Source: Chlorokybus atmophyticus (taxonomy: Eukaryota > Streptophyta > Chlorokybophyceae > Chlorokybales > Chlorokybaceae). From it: a DNA stretch of 64,000 bases. Location of the stretch: contig RHPI01002069.1 of assembly GCA_009103225.1 (NCBI GenBank), positions 1,791,601-1,855,600 of the forward strand, written 5' to 3'. Numbering within the stretch: the stretch's first letter is position 1; each line of letters starts with the position of its first letter. Below the pieces are notes generated by a model. The model searched no databases. It had not been told where the DNA came from and was given only the letters and a program-made list of their open reading frames with translations. Below, one piece after another: positions 1 to 11,024 of the stretch. Position numbers and translations under genes: made by a program.

Positions 1-2
1 TG

Positions 3-999
3 ACGGCTGCAGCCGTTGCTCTACAGGATGCTGTGCGATCAGGGTACGCTGTATTGTTTACTGCTTCCATCGTTTTGTAACTGGAATTGGTGCAAATCAA
101 TGGACTTGTGTGTTGCAATGTGCTGACTGCATGCTGATCTTTGCAGAGTTTTGCTGCAAAGCGACATCAGTGAGCAGCTCTTTGAGCGATGCTTGTACAC
201 GGATGACTGTCCACCAGTAGATTTGCTGATACGAACGTCGGGAGAGACGCGGCTGAGTGACTTTCTGCTGTGGCAAAGCTCGCAGTCCTGCCTTGCATTC
301 TTGACCGTGCTGTGGCCGGACTTTTCCTTCAGACATCTGGTGATGGCAATTGTCCAGTTCCAGCTGGCTGCACTGCAGCTGAGGGGCACTGCCAGTTTCA
401 AGGGTGACAGTCAATTGGTCACAGCTAAAATGCAGCAGTTTGACAAAGCAGCTGAGGAAGCCTTGGCCATTGTACCTGCGAGCGATGCATCCGATGCAAG
501 TTCCGTTTCTGGCAATGAGGAGCAGATAGTCCAGAACAGCAGCAGCGGCAGTCTCATTAGCAGCTCACCTGCCAACAGCTGCCAGTGCGGCAACCCCCGT
601 TGCAACGAAGGCTACATAGTCAGCAGTCAGGCGCACACTGAGCAACACTGTCCCTGCCCAGAGTGTGCGCAGCAGATCCAGCAGGCACCCTACTACCCTT
701 CTTATGCTTCTTACCCATATCCCGACAGCCAAGGCTACGTGTATGGCTATGCCAGCAACGCAGGCTACAATCCGCAAGGCAGGTACTACGACCGCTCACA
801 CAGCGCCCAGTTCCAGTACCAGTATCCAGCGGGAAAGTCGTCTGCAACTGCAGGAACTTGCTGCCACGCATGCGATGCGGCAGATGTGAGGACTGCCAAC
901 TTTGTCAAGAGCAGGCAGGAGAGCTACATGGGCAGGCTGGCACGCATTATGTCCTTCAAAAGCGCTGAACCACTTGCTCCAGGTGCTACCGCTCCTTGA
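3..999 (+). CDS. cis-prenyltransferase (dehydrodolichyl/polyprenyl diphosphate synthase), 3' part
   Basis: Two exons are visible: 3-43 and 147-999, joined by a GT-AG intron (44-146) in phase 2; the 5' exons lie off the left edge. The product condenses isopentenyl diphosphate into long cis-polyprenyl diphosphates, the lipid carriers for glycosylation. The diagnostic C-terminal block of the family is present: DLLIRTSGE followed by RLSDFLLWQ and a WPDF motif, the region that binds the IPP phosphates and makes the dimer contact. In most relatives the protein ends soon after this block. Here about 190 further residues follow, with clustered Cys (for example CQCGNPRCN and CPCPECAQQ) and a Tyr/Pro-rich stretch. 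This tail looks disordered and is not a domain I recognise. Family assignment is firm; whether the product is dolichol or plastid polyprenol cannot be told from this part. Confidence 0.86.
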
Positions 1000-3620
1000 G
1001 GGTGCTATGGTTGCACATTTTCCCTGGGCAACTTGCTGCAAACATGGCCGGTGGCAGTTCTTTGCTCCCCTTGTGTGTGGTGTGTACAGTAGCAGAGTTT
1101 AAGTTCCGTTTCCATGTGTATTCCATGTTGAACCGTGTATTCTTTTCGCCCATTCTTTGTGGCAGTTTGTGCCAGTCGCTTTGAGTTAGAACGTAGGGTT
1201 AGTGTCCTGCAGCTTTGTTTGTGGCAGAGCAGCCGAGGCTTTGAATTGTTTCTCCCTTACCCTGTATAGTGGTTAGTTGCTAGTTCAATTAGCTGGAATT
1301 GTCGTGCTTCTAGCAACAAAGACCCATCCATGTCTTCGGTTGTTGTGTCCATCACATAGCTAGCATGCAACCTTGCAACTGCAGCAGACATCACTTAAAA
1401 GATGCCGACAATTAGTTTCATTATGTGTATGATGCTGCAAACACGCTAACTGGTAGCGACCATGTCCTGAGGTCGCACTACGCACAGTTCCCAACGGCTC
1501 CTGCACTTGGCATTGGCTGCACGACAATTCCCTAATCCCCTGCACACGAAGCACCGGTCTAGCATGGACTGCATAAGACCTGATACATCAGTGACGCCGC
1601 CATTGCTGGCGGCCATTTGCAAAGCACTGCAAGCGTCCTCGCCCTCCGCCCCTGTCTAACCTGCCTGCTGCTGCTGCTGCACTGAGTCCATTGTCTGTCT
1701 CTACCTGCTAAACCTCCTTCCCTACCAGTACGGCCTGTTGCACAGGTCCTTGCCCAAACTCCTGCCTGCCTGCTTGCTACCCGACCTCCGCCCCATTGCA
1801 TAGCACTAAGTTACTACACATAGCTAGTGGCATCCCCCCTTGTATTTAATGTGCCATGCCTTTACCTGTGCCCGTGCACTGCGATTGTGTGCATGCTGCG
1901 TGTGAATGTGTGCCATTTGCCTGCTACCGGAAAGACTATACACCTTAACATGTGTGCGTTGTGTCTAAACTGCAACTGACGGTAGTGTTGCTGAATGTTA
2001 TTGGAAGTGTTACAAGGTTATATAAATGTCAATTAGTTGATATTGTGTATTACACATAGAAACAATGTGTTCGTTGCACACCTGTAGCCACCATTTCCCA
2101 TCGCTTATTGACATACGGTACGGTATATACTACTATAACGATTATGATAAAAGTTGACATTGTTTAATGTAATTACACATAGAAACAATGTGTTCGTTGC
2201 ACACCTGTAGCCACCATTTCCCATCGCTTATTGACATACCGTACGGTATATACTACTACAACGATTATGATAAAAGTTGACATTGTTTAATGTAATTTTT
2301 GTAATGAACTCTACGTGTAGATAACTTACAGTTCAAGTCAGTGAAGCGTTTTACTTGTTGTAGGACATCCAACATAGTAAGGATGAATGGTTATTGAAAT
2401 ATTATAATTGCACATAATGATATGCTTACTTTGCATGCCGCCGATTTTAACTATAAGACTATATTTATTATGATTGTATAAATATTTACGATTATTTGTG
2501 GTCTTCATGCCTTGGAAAAGCTAATGTTGTACAAGCATATCGTCTAATTGTGTAGTATTTTAAATGATGCCATTCCACCTTATAAGTGCTAGCTAGCACT
2601 TTGTACATACCAATGGTTGGCATTTACAAACTTGTGATTGTTATTGTACGCTGCGGCACGCATTGACGAGTCGGATCTGAGACACCAATCATATCAAAAT
2701 AATAAGAAAGGAATGCCATTACAAGTTCTCATGTTGTTTTTCATGCTTTTGCATGTGAAACACAGATATTTTACAAGTTATCCCATGCGCTTATCATGCT
2801 ATCATTGCTATACATCATTTTCTTCAATCACCCTACTTCTAAGTACATGCACAAGTTTATTAAAGATAAAACAAATCAAAAGTGCACCCGAATTACAATA
2901 ACACACAATCATGCAATTACATCAGTGGGAACGAAGATTAACACGTTACTAATCAGCATGTTTCAGCGCATAAGTAATGCCTCAAAGTTGTAACCATACT
3001 TTGTTTTAAAATGTTGTGGTGCTTGTGTAATGAGAGTGCGATTACACATGTCATGTTAATCGTTTGATATTGTTAAAATAAGCATATAATAGTGTGCGAA
3101 GGCCACAAAAAGCAGCTTCAAAGCAATGGAGCACAAGCAGCACAATTCACCATGCCATACATTATTACTATAGCGCTTATTGTTGATCGCCTTACTATTC
3201 AATGATAACGGTATGAAAATGATGCAAATGTGAGCCCTAACTTTCGACTTATTATAATGTCGCAATACAATTTATCAATTGTAACGTCAACTATATCAAT
3301 ATATGACATTGGTAATGCATAATCATATGACACAATGTAATGAAGGCCGTACACATTGTGCAATGCATGAAGTTGTCTACAGACCTGCTTCTATTGGATG
3401 CCAAAACCTCCATCAAGGGCGAGAGGCAAGGGAGGTCAACATCAGCAACAAGCAGGGTTGGATGTTGCATCATGCAACATGCATCCCGTCAGCGCCGAAG
3501 ATGTTTCATCCGTGCTGACGTGTAATGATCATGAACTCGTTTACCAAGGCTAACGAAGTATTGGCTGACGTTAGACTTGCGCCAGTTTGTTAAGCAAAGC
3601 CTCTAGTGACATAGCGCTAT
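1000..3620. other. Gene-free AT-rich intergenic stretch
   Basis: About 2.6 kb separates the cis-prenyltransferase stop from the esterase promoter. The first part (to about 1.9 kb) is probably 3' UTR and spacer of ordinary composition. From roughly 1.95 to 3.5 kb the sequence becomes clearly AT-rich compared with both flanks. I found no exon, on either strand, with family similarity or consistent splice phasing. It holds the 123-bp tandem duplication listed separately. Confidence 0.6.
2049..2294. repeat. Tandem duplication, 2 x 123 bp
   Basis: Copy 1 is 2049-2171 and copy 2 is 2172-2294; both start ATTACACATAG. By eye they differ at only two positions, both in the second half. One difference turns the core into a perfect 12-bp palindrome (TACCGTACGGTA) in copy 2. 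The near identity points to a recent duplication. No terminal repeats suggest a transposon. Confidence 0.93.
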
Positions 3621-3628
3621 CGTAGCCG

Positions 3629-3636
3629 TATAAAGA
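3629..3636 (+). promoter_or_regulatory. Possible TATA box for the downstream esterase gene
   Basis: TATAAAGA stands at the point where the AT-rich spacer gives way to GC-richer sequence, about 630 bp before the first well-supported coding Met of the esterase and about 190 bp before an earlier ATG (3816). Position and match are suggestive only. Confidence 0.3.
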
Positions 3637-4258
3637 GAACGAATCTGACGGTTGTAGTTGAGTCTCAGCACTATAAGCAGCAGCCGTCGGCAGTTTAGAG
3701 TCAGTCTTGTCTCAGTCTGTTAGTGTGTCGTAGTTGTAAGCAGTAGTCAGAGACAGACTCACTGTGCGTAACGTTATGATACAAGTGCCGTTTGTGAAGT
3801 ATGTGTTGTGATTGATTGCATGCTAGTGCTATACACCGCGCGCCCGTTACAGACGTGCTCGGTGCCATGTCAGCTCCCGCCCTCGGACTCGGAGCTCGTC
3901 TGCTCCTGGCACAGGCGGGCAAGCAGCATTGCACGCCGCAGAGGCCGGCGCTGCTGCTGGCGTGGGCGGCGGAAGCCATGACGACGGCAATGGACAGCTT
4001 ACGCTTCGCCCAACACAGTGGCCACTTGCACGTCTCAGCTGCTGCTGCTGTCCGCAGCAAGCCTGTGTCATGCTGCTGGTGCTGCAGCAGCAGCTTGCCC
4101 GCTGCTCCAAGCTTCAGCTTCAGCTCCAGCCTCAGCTTCATCGCCAGTACCAGAAGCACTTCATCCACGACCGCCTCAGACGCTGTAGCCTCAGCGTCGG
4201 CCAGCGCAGCAAGTATTCCACAGGCAGGGCGGTGACGTTAGCCGGTGGGGACAGCAGC

Positions 4259-5928
4259 ATGGCGTCAGACGCGGGCCAGGCTAGAGGGTACAGGCTTGGC
4301 AAGCTCACGGCCGGGCCTGTGGATGGGCCGAAGGAGCACGCCGCGCCTGGGGAGCACCGGCTGAACCTGGACGGCAGCCGCCGTGACGGCATTATCTTCG
4401 TGCCTCGCGGCTACGAACCTTGGAAGCCCACGCCCCTCATGCTCTGCCTGCATGGTGCCGGTAAGTGCAGGCTGTAGCCGGCCGAACAAACAAGCAGCTC
4501 TGTATCCAGACAGCATGCTGTCAGATGGAACTGGATGACAGTCTCGGTCAAGGCCGCATGCATGCACGTCCGGTCAGGATTAGCAGGTCTTTTTAGCGCT
4601 AGCAGCAGGACTTAGCATCCAGTTGCTGACTCAGGCACGCTTGGTAGCATCAGGAGTGTAGGGAGGCGAGCATGTCCTGGGACTAAGGGCATGCTCGCCT
4701 TTGTATGCGATACTTTCGTATGCCATACTTTTGTTCTGCCGGCGCAGTTGTGGAGGAGTGGCAGCTGCTCCTCCAGCAGCTGCCACTCCTTCCACATACA
4801 CAAGCGTCACGAGTCACCAGTTTAATTATTCTTGCGAGCCGACTACCTGCGATGTGGTGCTTTGCAATAACACCAGCTGTGCAGCCTGGTGTCAAGCAGT
4901 GGTGTGTTCAAGGGCTGGTCAGTCGTAGTCAATTGCAGCCTTGCGATGTGGTTGTGAAGGCAGCTTAGCGCAACACGGGTTTGTGTCAGCCTAGCTGCGT
5001 GCACTATGCTTCAGCAAGTCCTGACACGTGTCAGCATGCTATCTCTATCATCAGGCTACACAAATATGCGCCGCCCAGCCATAATTTACAGGTGTTCGTG
5101 TTAAGTCAACCATGTGAGTTCGCAATGTAGGTCAACAGCGTTGCCATGGGGTTATCTGTGAGTGTGACATGCTTTTCACCTCAACAGGAGGCAACTCTTC
5201 GCATCGGATTGATCCAATCAAGCCAGAGGCAGAGCGAGACACGGTCTTACTTGTCGCTATAGACTCTGTCAGCTCCACATGGGACGTGCTGCGAGGTGGA
5301 TTCGGGCCAGATGTGAGCCGCATTGATCAGGCTCTGCAGAGGACGTTCAGACAGTTCAACATATGCCCGCGGCGCGTTGCAATTGAGGGCTTCTCTGATG
5401 GCGCCTCGTACGCGCTATCTTTAGGCTTAACCAATGGCAACCTGTTCAAGTAAGCACCCACACATTAATATATAGGCTGGTAAGGTTGTCGCCTTGTCCA
5501 TCAGTCAGCGGCATGATTTGCGCTACTTGCAGTTGATAGTGTGTGCATGATGGTAAGTTGGTTCAGGTCTGACCTGAGTGTGAACCAGTCACGAAATTGG
5601 ACGAAAAGGTGACAAACCGTGTACACAGTTTCTTCATCGATGGTGTGATGTCTCTGATAGGTACATATATGCCTTCTCTCCCGGCTTCATGCGACCACCC
5701 GCTTTGGAAGGGCGGCCTCGCTTATTCGTTTCTCACGGTTCCTACGATCCAGTGCTACCAGTGGCGTGCAGCCATCGCATTGTTCGGGATCTGTCTTCTT
5801 TGGGATATGAGGTTACGTACAAGGAGTTCAAAGGGGGCCACACTGTCCCGCAACCTATGCTGCGCGCAGCTCTGGATATCCTGAAGGAAGACAAGAAAGA
5901 CGCAGACTTGCCTGAGGTTGAGGAGTAA
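4259..5928 (+). CDS. Alpha/beta-hydrolase esterase (phospholipase/carboxylesterase or PHB-depolymerase-like)
   Basis: Three exons: 4259-4460, 5188-5449 and 5661-5928, all GT-AG with matching phase, giving about 243 residues from the Met at 4259. Visible landmarks are the oxyanion strand (CLHGAG, split by intron 1), the nucleophile elbow GFSDGAS (Ser about 137), an acid in HGSYDP (about 184) and the catalytic His in GGHTVP (about 215). That is the triad order and length of small single-domain esterases of bacterial/plant type. The reading frame stays open upstream to 3929, and another frame (3816-4235) reads like an Arg/Ser-rich transit peptide, so the true start and any organelle targeting are uncertain. 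Intron 1 (727 bp) holds two inverted repeats. The substrate cannot be deduced. Confidence 0.78.
4664..4793. repeat. Two inverted repeats inside esterase intron 1
   Basis: The first pairs AGGCGAGCATG (4664-4674) with its complement at 4690-4700. The second pairs a 19-base arm at 4751-4769 with 4774-4793 across a 4-base loop, with one imperfect position near the outer end. Both would fold as hairpins in the pre-mRNA. Confidence 0.8.
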
Positions 5929-7131
5929 CGCTTGCCAGCCAATGTGTACAATGAAACTTCAATAACTGGTCCTGGCATCTCACGTACAGTACGTCAAGGT
6001 GCAGTCTCCTGTGCTTCCAGCATCGTTTGGTCTCATTCACTGTGATTGTGGGATTACATATAACCCCACATGGAAAAGATGCAGTGCTTCATACTCCCAT
6101 GCTCAGTGCCACACACATACACTCACCTGAACAGATGCACTACCCCAATGTATTCCTTGCACATTGTCTCGCGCATATCCTGTACAATATGGTCTGGTTT
6201 GGGTTGGCGCACACAATAAGGTAGATGTGCTCGTAACAAGTGATGATCGCTTGCAGCAGGTGGCAGTACCAGCGGGTAATGTTAGTGTTGGTTTGCAGTC
6301 ATCCACAAACTGCTGGCAACCTACAGTTTGTGGATTGCGGTTGTCATTCCATGGTTTGCCCCCCCCCGCCCTGCAACTTTTTTTTACATGAAGGACTGCC
6401 TTGGTCCATACTGTCAACAGTTCGCTGTACGCTGTTAAGGCCACGCACAGCCATAGGTTTGGTGTGGGCCAATGCATGACTTCGGGGCTAGACTTGCAGC
6501 TGACCCTGAGGTATGATTTGCCTGTAGTTAATCAATCTGTCATCAAGGGTATTGAATGCGCACATAAGATTACAAGGTAGTGCAAAGGCTATGCCGTAAG
6601 AATGCACAAGCATCCAACATTGCTTAACTACAGGCTGGATTGAGCTCTGACAGGTTGTGCTACGCTATGCTCCACGCAGCTAGCCGCGTTGATGGTAAGC
6701 TGCGTAGCTGCAGCGAGTAAGTGTAAAGCCTGGTGGTCTTGAGTGTGTGTGTGTGAGCATGCTGAGGTGCTGCGATGGACTGCCGTATGCCGTGTGGCAG
6801 CGACTTCACTTGCATATGCGTTATGTAGCTTGCATCTTTTGTACTCGTGAGCGCATGTAGCTGCAACGCCCACCCGCCGATAGCGCGCGGCTTGCTCCAC
6901 ACAACCATAGCCACAGCCAACCCACATACATGCGTACATCTCCACCTACAGCCTGTGGCCATCGTCCTTGTTGTTGTTGTTGTTGTTGATATAGCAAGCA
7001 TTGCCGCCACAGCAATGACAGATAATTCAACCAACAGGAATTGTCTCCTGCATTGGTCTGGGTGTATATTCAGCGTTGACATGACCCAGGTCAGTGCAAC
7101 AAACCATACGCAGCCGCGGTTACAAAGCCGA
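5929..7131. other. Convergent intergenic region (esterase / LpxK)
   Basis: The 1.2-kb gap between two converging genes should contain both 3' UTRs. It has a short C-run followed by a T-run near 6361-6386 and a short TG tract near 6742-6754. I see no exon here. Confidence 0.5.
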
Positions 7132-9466
7132 CTACAATCCCACAGTGGTTTTCAGCAGATAGTCCAACGAGCTGCGACCTGCTTCGCACGATATCTGCAG
7201 CTCTGCTTTCATAACCATTAAACCCACAGGGCCAAGCAGTTCTTCAAGGAGTTCCGGACACCTCCAATAGTCCTGACACAGCGCAATGAAGCCGTCGCAC
7301 ATGCAGCCGAGTGCTCGTCGTCATCAATTGCGACTTTGCATGAATGATTTGGCTCAGCCAGTAGGTTACCTTCTCTGTGGTCATCAACAACACGCGCTTT
7401 GCTTTGACTGATGTAGGACGCTTTGTGTACTGCTCTCGCACCCAAAGAAGTTCCTATGCAGTGGCCATACGCAAATAAACATGGGTTTGTCACACGAGCT
7501 GCTGCACTCTTTGACATTTGTATTGGCGGCTCAGTACCTCCTTGTTGAAACAGTGGTGGTCCCCAAAGTCACAAACAACGGTCTCAATAGCTCCCATCTA
7601 CAACAAGCATCATCAGCTGCCGCAAGTTCCATCAAGTCTCTCTTGCAGTCAACATACAAATAAATCTCTTTAACGTACTTGCAAAAGCATCGCCTCCAGC
7701 GCCTTTGGACTGCCTATGCCACATACGCACATGGTAATGGAGCCCGACACAATATGAGGATCCAACGTCTGCGAGGTTGTAGAAACCTCTCTTACGAATG
7801 TGTGGGTATCGCCACTGGTTGGCATGGTTCTTGTCGGCTGCATTGCGCCAACAGGCACGAGCGACACAACAGTCATGCAGGACTCCACAATGCGAACTCC
7901 TGGCGACAAAAGGCTCTTCAGGTCGCTCTTGATTGAAGTCAAGCGCTTATTTTCCACCTGTCAACAACATGTGTTCTCGCAGTCAGGATTGACAACACAT
8001 TGGGGAGAGCTAAAAAAAGCAGCAAAGTTCCTTACCAGGTTCGCATGGTGCAAAAGCACCATGTTGGCGCGTGTCAATACTGAAAGCGGCTCGCGTAAAG
8101 GGCCGCGTGGAATCAGCGCTCGGTTGCCAAATGGTGTCAATGCGTTCACCATCACCACTTCCAAGTTGCGGTGCAAACGCATATGCTGCATCAGCCAGCT
8201 GTCAGTTCATGCACTTAGCGTGGTGAGGAAAACTGGTCACCATCACGTGCACCTACCTGAAAGCCATCATCCAGGATGGCAACATGCATTGATGGGGACA
8301 CTTGACTTTTGCTACCACAGTCAGCGTGAAAGCCCGTCTGCAGCGCTGTGCCTTGCTGTCTAAGCAGCTTGCTGGCAATGGCGTAGCGGTCAGCACCAAT
8401 GCCAACTGCAACACCTGCATTGCCCAGGGGGCAAACAACCTAACATTTGATGCGACAGACGCACACATCACATATACAAGACTTACCTGCATTCTGCAAG
8501 CGATGTTGCAGCTCCATTGCCTCATCACCACCAGCATAACCCTGGCGCGATATTGCTAAGCTATATGCAGCTGCAAAGCACAAGCAACAAGAGGACGCCT
8601 GAAAGTTGCCAAACCTCTATGTCCCGTGCGACTGCCCTTCCCTACCCTAGTAAGTATGATTGGTCGGGTGCTAATCGCAAGTAATCGTCTTGCAATGTAC
8701 TCCGTCATGGGAGTCTTTCCAGTCCCGCCCCATGTCAGGTTGCCGACACTTATGACTGGGATGGGGAGTCTGCATGTTTGTGCAAGGGTTAGTTGAAGTC
8801 CAGCGTGTGAGTGGTTGAGACTTGCAGTCAGCCTGAGTGTACCTGCTTTGCTTCAACAGCCCATGTTCATACGCCCAACGCCTGAAGCAGCATGCTTTTA
8901 TGTAAGTTGAACAACGTGGCATGCATGAGCATATGCTCAAGTACATCCACTTGCACAGAATCAAGATGAACAATGCTTGCATCACTGGTGTCCTTGCATG
9001 TGCCAAATGCCTTTCCACACAAGCAGCACAGTGTCACACACCTGATGCTGACAATGCCGCCATAGACTGCCGCTGCAACAGAGAGGAAAGGGCGCGAGGA
9101 TGTGTCTTGAGCAACATTTTGGAAATACACCTTCCAGTTGTGCGTGGGAATTTTAATTCCCATACCTTTCCACAACCGCAAGCACTAAGTGGCGCAATTA
9201 TTGATATGAACAGTTGGTGATAGGGCGTTATTGGTTTGCTGCAGCTCCCTGAGCTGCCACGACAGCACTCGACTTATGTGAAGACTGCGATGAAGAAGAA
9301 GCCTCTTTCACTCCTTGCAGTATGCTTGCAGCGGAGGGCAACATGGCCACACTATCATAAAACAAAAGCCATCAGATCACCCGAGTATTGCTCAACAATC
9401 GCATGTGGTGACTGGATCAAACAATGCACGCATGCGCTGAACCCACCTTTTCAAAGCGTCGTCCAT
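7132..9466 (-). CDS. lpxK: Tetraacyldisaccharide 4'-kinase (lipid A pathway)
   Basis: Twelve exons on the minus strand: 9466-9447, 9324-9269, 9105-9042, 8881-8843, 8769-8646, 8541-8487, 8414-8257, 8185-8036, 7957-7679, 7597-7538, 7453-7370, 7272-7132 (409 aa). All phases agree; introns from the fifth exon on are 71-104 bp. The enzyme phosphorylates the 4' position of the lipid A disaccharide precursor. Landmarks: VISVGN and Walker A GGTGKT (about 74-79), ILTRGYAGGDE, the ILDDGFQH motif, FGN...GPLREP, FGDHH and TEKDY, all in family order and resembling the plant enzyme (recalled). The N-terminal segment before the LPIPV block is about 60 residues, close to the plant protein. The exon-2 donor (GTGCTG) is weak, so exons 1-3 are less certain. 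Its ATG follows the stop of the upstream gene by 7 bp. Confidence 0.93.
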
Positions 9467-9473
9467 GGCAGCG

Positions 9474-10358
9474 TCAAGACTGATTAGCAAAGCCGGCATC
9501 CTCTGCAGGCGCTGCGTCACGCATGCTGTTGAGTAATGCTAATGCACAAGTAGTGTACAGCTCATTCTGCACACGGTAAGTAGATCCTCAGGCTTACCGC
9601 TTCGGTGCCCAGTATGCGAGGCTCTTTTGCTGCCAGCGCTTTTGATAGCCTGCTCACCTCCTGGCAAAGCAGTCACAGCTGTTGGGTCAAGCATGCACTC
9701 CATGCTCAGCGCAAGCTGTGCATTGGCTATATTGGACAAGTGGTTCACTACCAAGTGGTGAGCGCAGACAAAAGATTGGTTGGCATGCATAGTCTTGTTG
9801 TGTGTGGCAAGTTCTACAGCGACGATTGGCAGCACCAGAAGTTGACAATGCAAGCATGCAGGCAGGCATGGTTGAACCACACTATTCTACTGCACCGGTA
9901 CTCAACCACTGCATGGTTGGCCAGTGCAGACACACTGTCTGCTGCATTGTATAAAGCAGGCAACATTCAACATTCAAACTCGGACAGGACAGGATAGAAT
10001 GACCAAGCAGCATGCGCATGACACAATGCAGCCAAACCACGTGCATGTGGACAACACAGGAGCACGGCAATCAGCCAGGTTCTACAATAGCCATGCCAAC
10101 AACACAAATCCATCACATTGCTTGTCTCTACAGAGGCTTTTGACAACTTGCTGCTCGAAAACCCAACACAAACACATGCGCACAACAACCACCAGCAGCT
10201 CGCCCAACCTCCGTGCCGCTCTGCTTGACCAGCTCCCGCGCGAGCTTCGCGGCGTTGTCCACGCAGTCCGTGGCCGACTCCGCAAGCTGCTTCTTCAGCG
10301 CCTTGCCCGGGTCCGCCGAGCCGCCTACCCCGCCGCCGCCGACGCCAAAGCCCTCCAT
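9474..10358 (-). CDS. Unrecognised small protein gene directly upstream of lpxK
   Basis: Three exons are supported: 10358-10209 (ATG start, 50 codons, Gly-rich then helical with Lys/Ala/Glu), 9660-9598 (21 codons) and 9566-9474 (30 codons plus TGA). Each ends or begins in phase 0 at good GT/AG sites; the 9598/9566 junction has donor GTAAGC and acceptor TGCAG. The middle (10208-9661) probably contains at least one more exon that I could not place; an open stretch near 9945-9895 is a candidate. The encoded pieces look like an alpha-helical protein rich in Ala, Leu, Lys and Glu. I do not recognise a family and assign no function. The 10358 exon might belong to a separate gene. The stop codon is 7 bp before the lpxK ATG on the same strand. 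Confidence 0.42.
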
Positions 10359-11024
10359 GCCAAGTCAAGCCCTCAACCAAGCCACAAATCTTCAGGCAGG
10401 ACTCGGAAAAAGCTTTGACAGCGTAAGCAATTGTCCCAGAACGGGTCGTGTAGCAGTACTGCGCTGTTCCTACGTCGGGTTTGCGTCCTGACCTGTGTCA
10501 GAGTTGACTGTGGAGCCGTGCAGACGGAACATCAAAGTGCAACAAAACAGTGCAACGAGCTGCGTGTGAGGCCACTGCGAGGCTTGGCAAGGTCGTTTGT
10601 CGTCAAGCGGCGGCGGTGGTAGTTGGAAACGGCGGGGTCAAGGCTGCTGGCCTAGCTGTTGTTGGTCAGGTCCACGTTGAGGTTGGTGAACTTGACTCAC
10701 GCTTTGCTTGGCGTGTTGCTTTTTCCTGTGCGCAGCCTTGGACGCTGCCTGACCAGCCTTGAAGTTGTCTCAGCTGCTTTCTTGGGACTGTCAGCCTTGG
10801 CCTGGTCTGGTTGCATGATGGCATGATGCGTGGTATTGTCAGTGCATCTCTGTCGCATGCAAACTTGGGGCCACTCAGCAAGCTTGCTGCTGTTGTTGGC
10901 CAGAATGTCGCCTTGGGATTGACAGTTGTGCATGGTCTGTGTTGGCCACTTCAGCACAGCTGTTCGAACATATGCGTGTATGATACCGTTTTGTTGACAA
11001 GCGCTGGTTGCTTGCAGCCAAACA
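10359..11024. other. Divergent promoter region (unknown gene / PDI)
   Basis: This 666-bp interval separates two start codons facing away from each other, so it presumably carries promoters and 5' UTRs for both. No TATA box or named element stands out. Confidence 0.5.
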
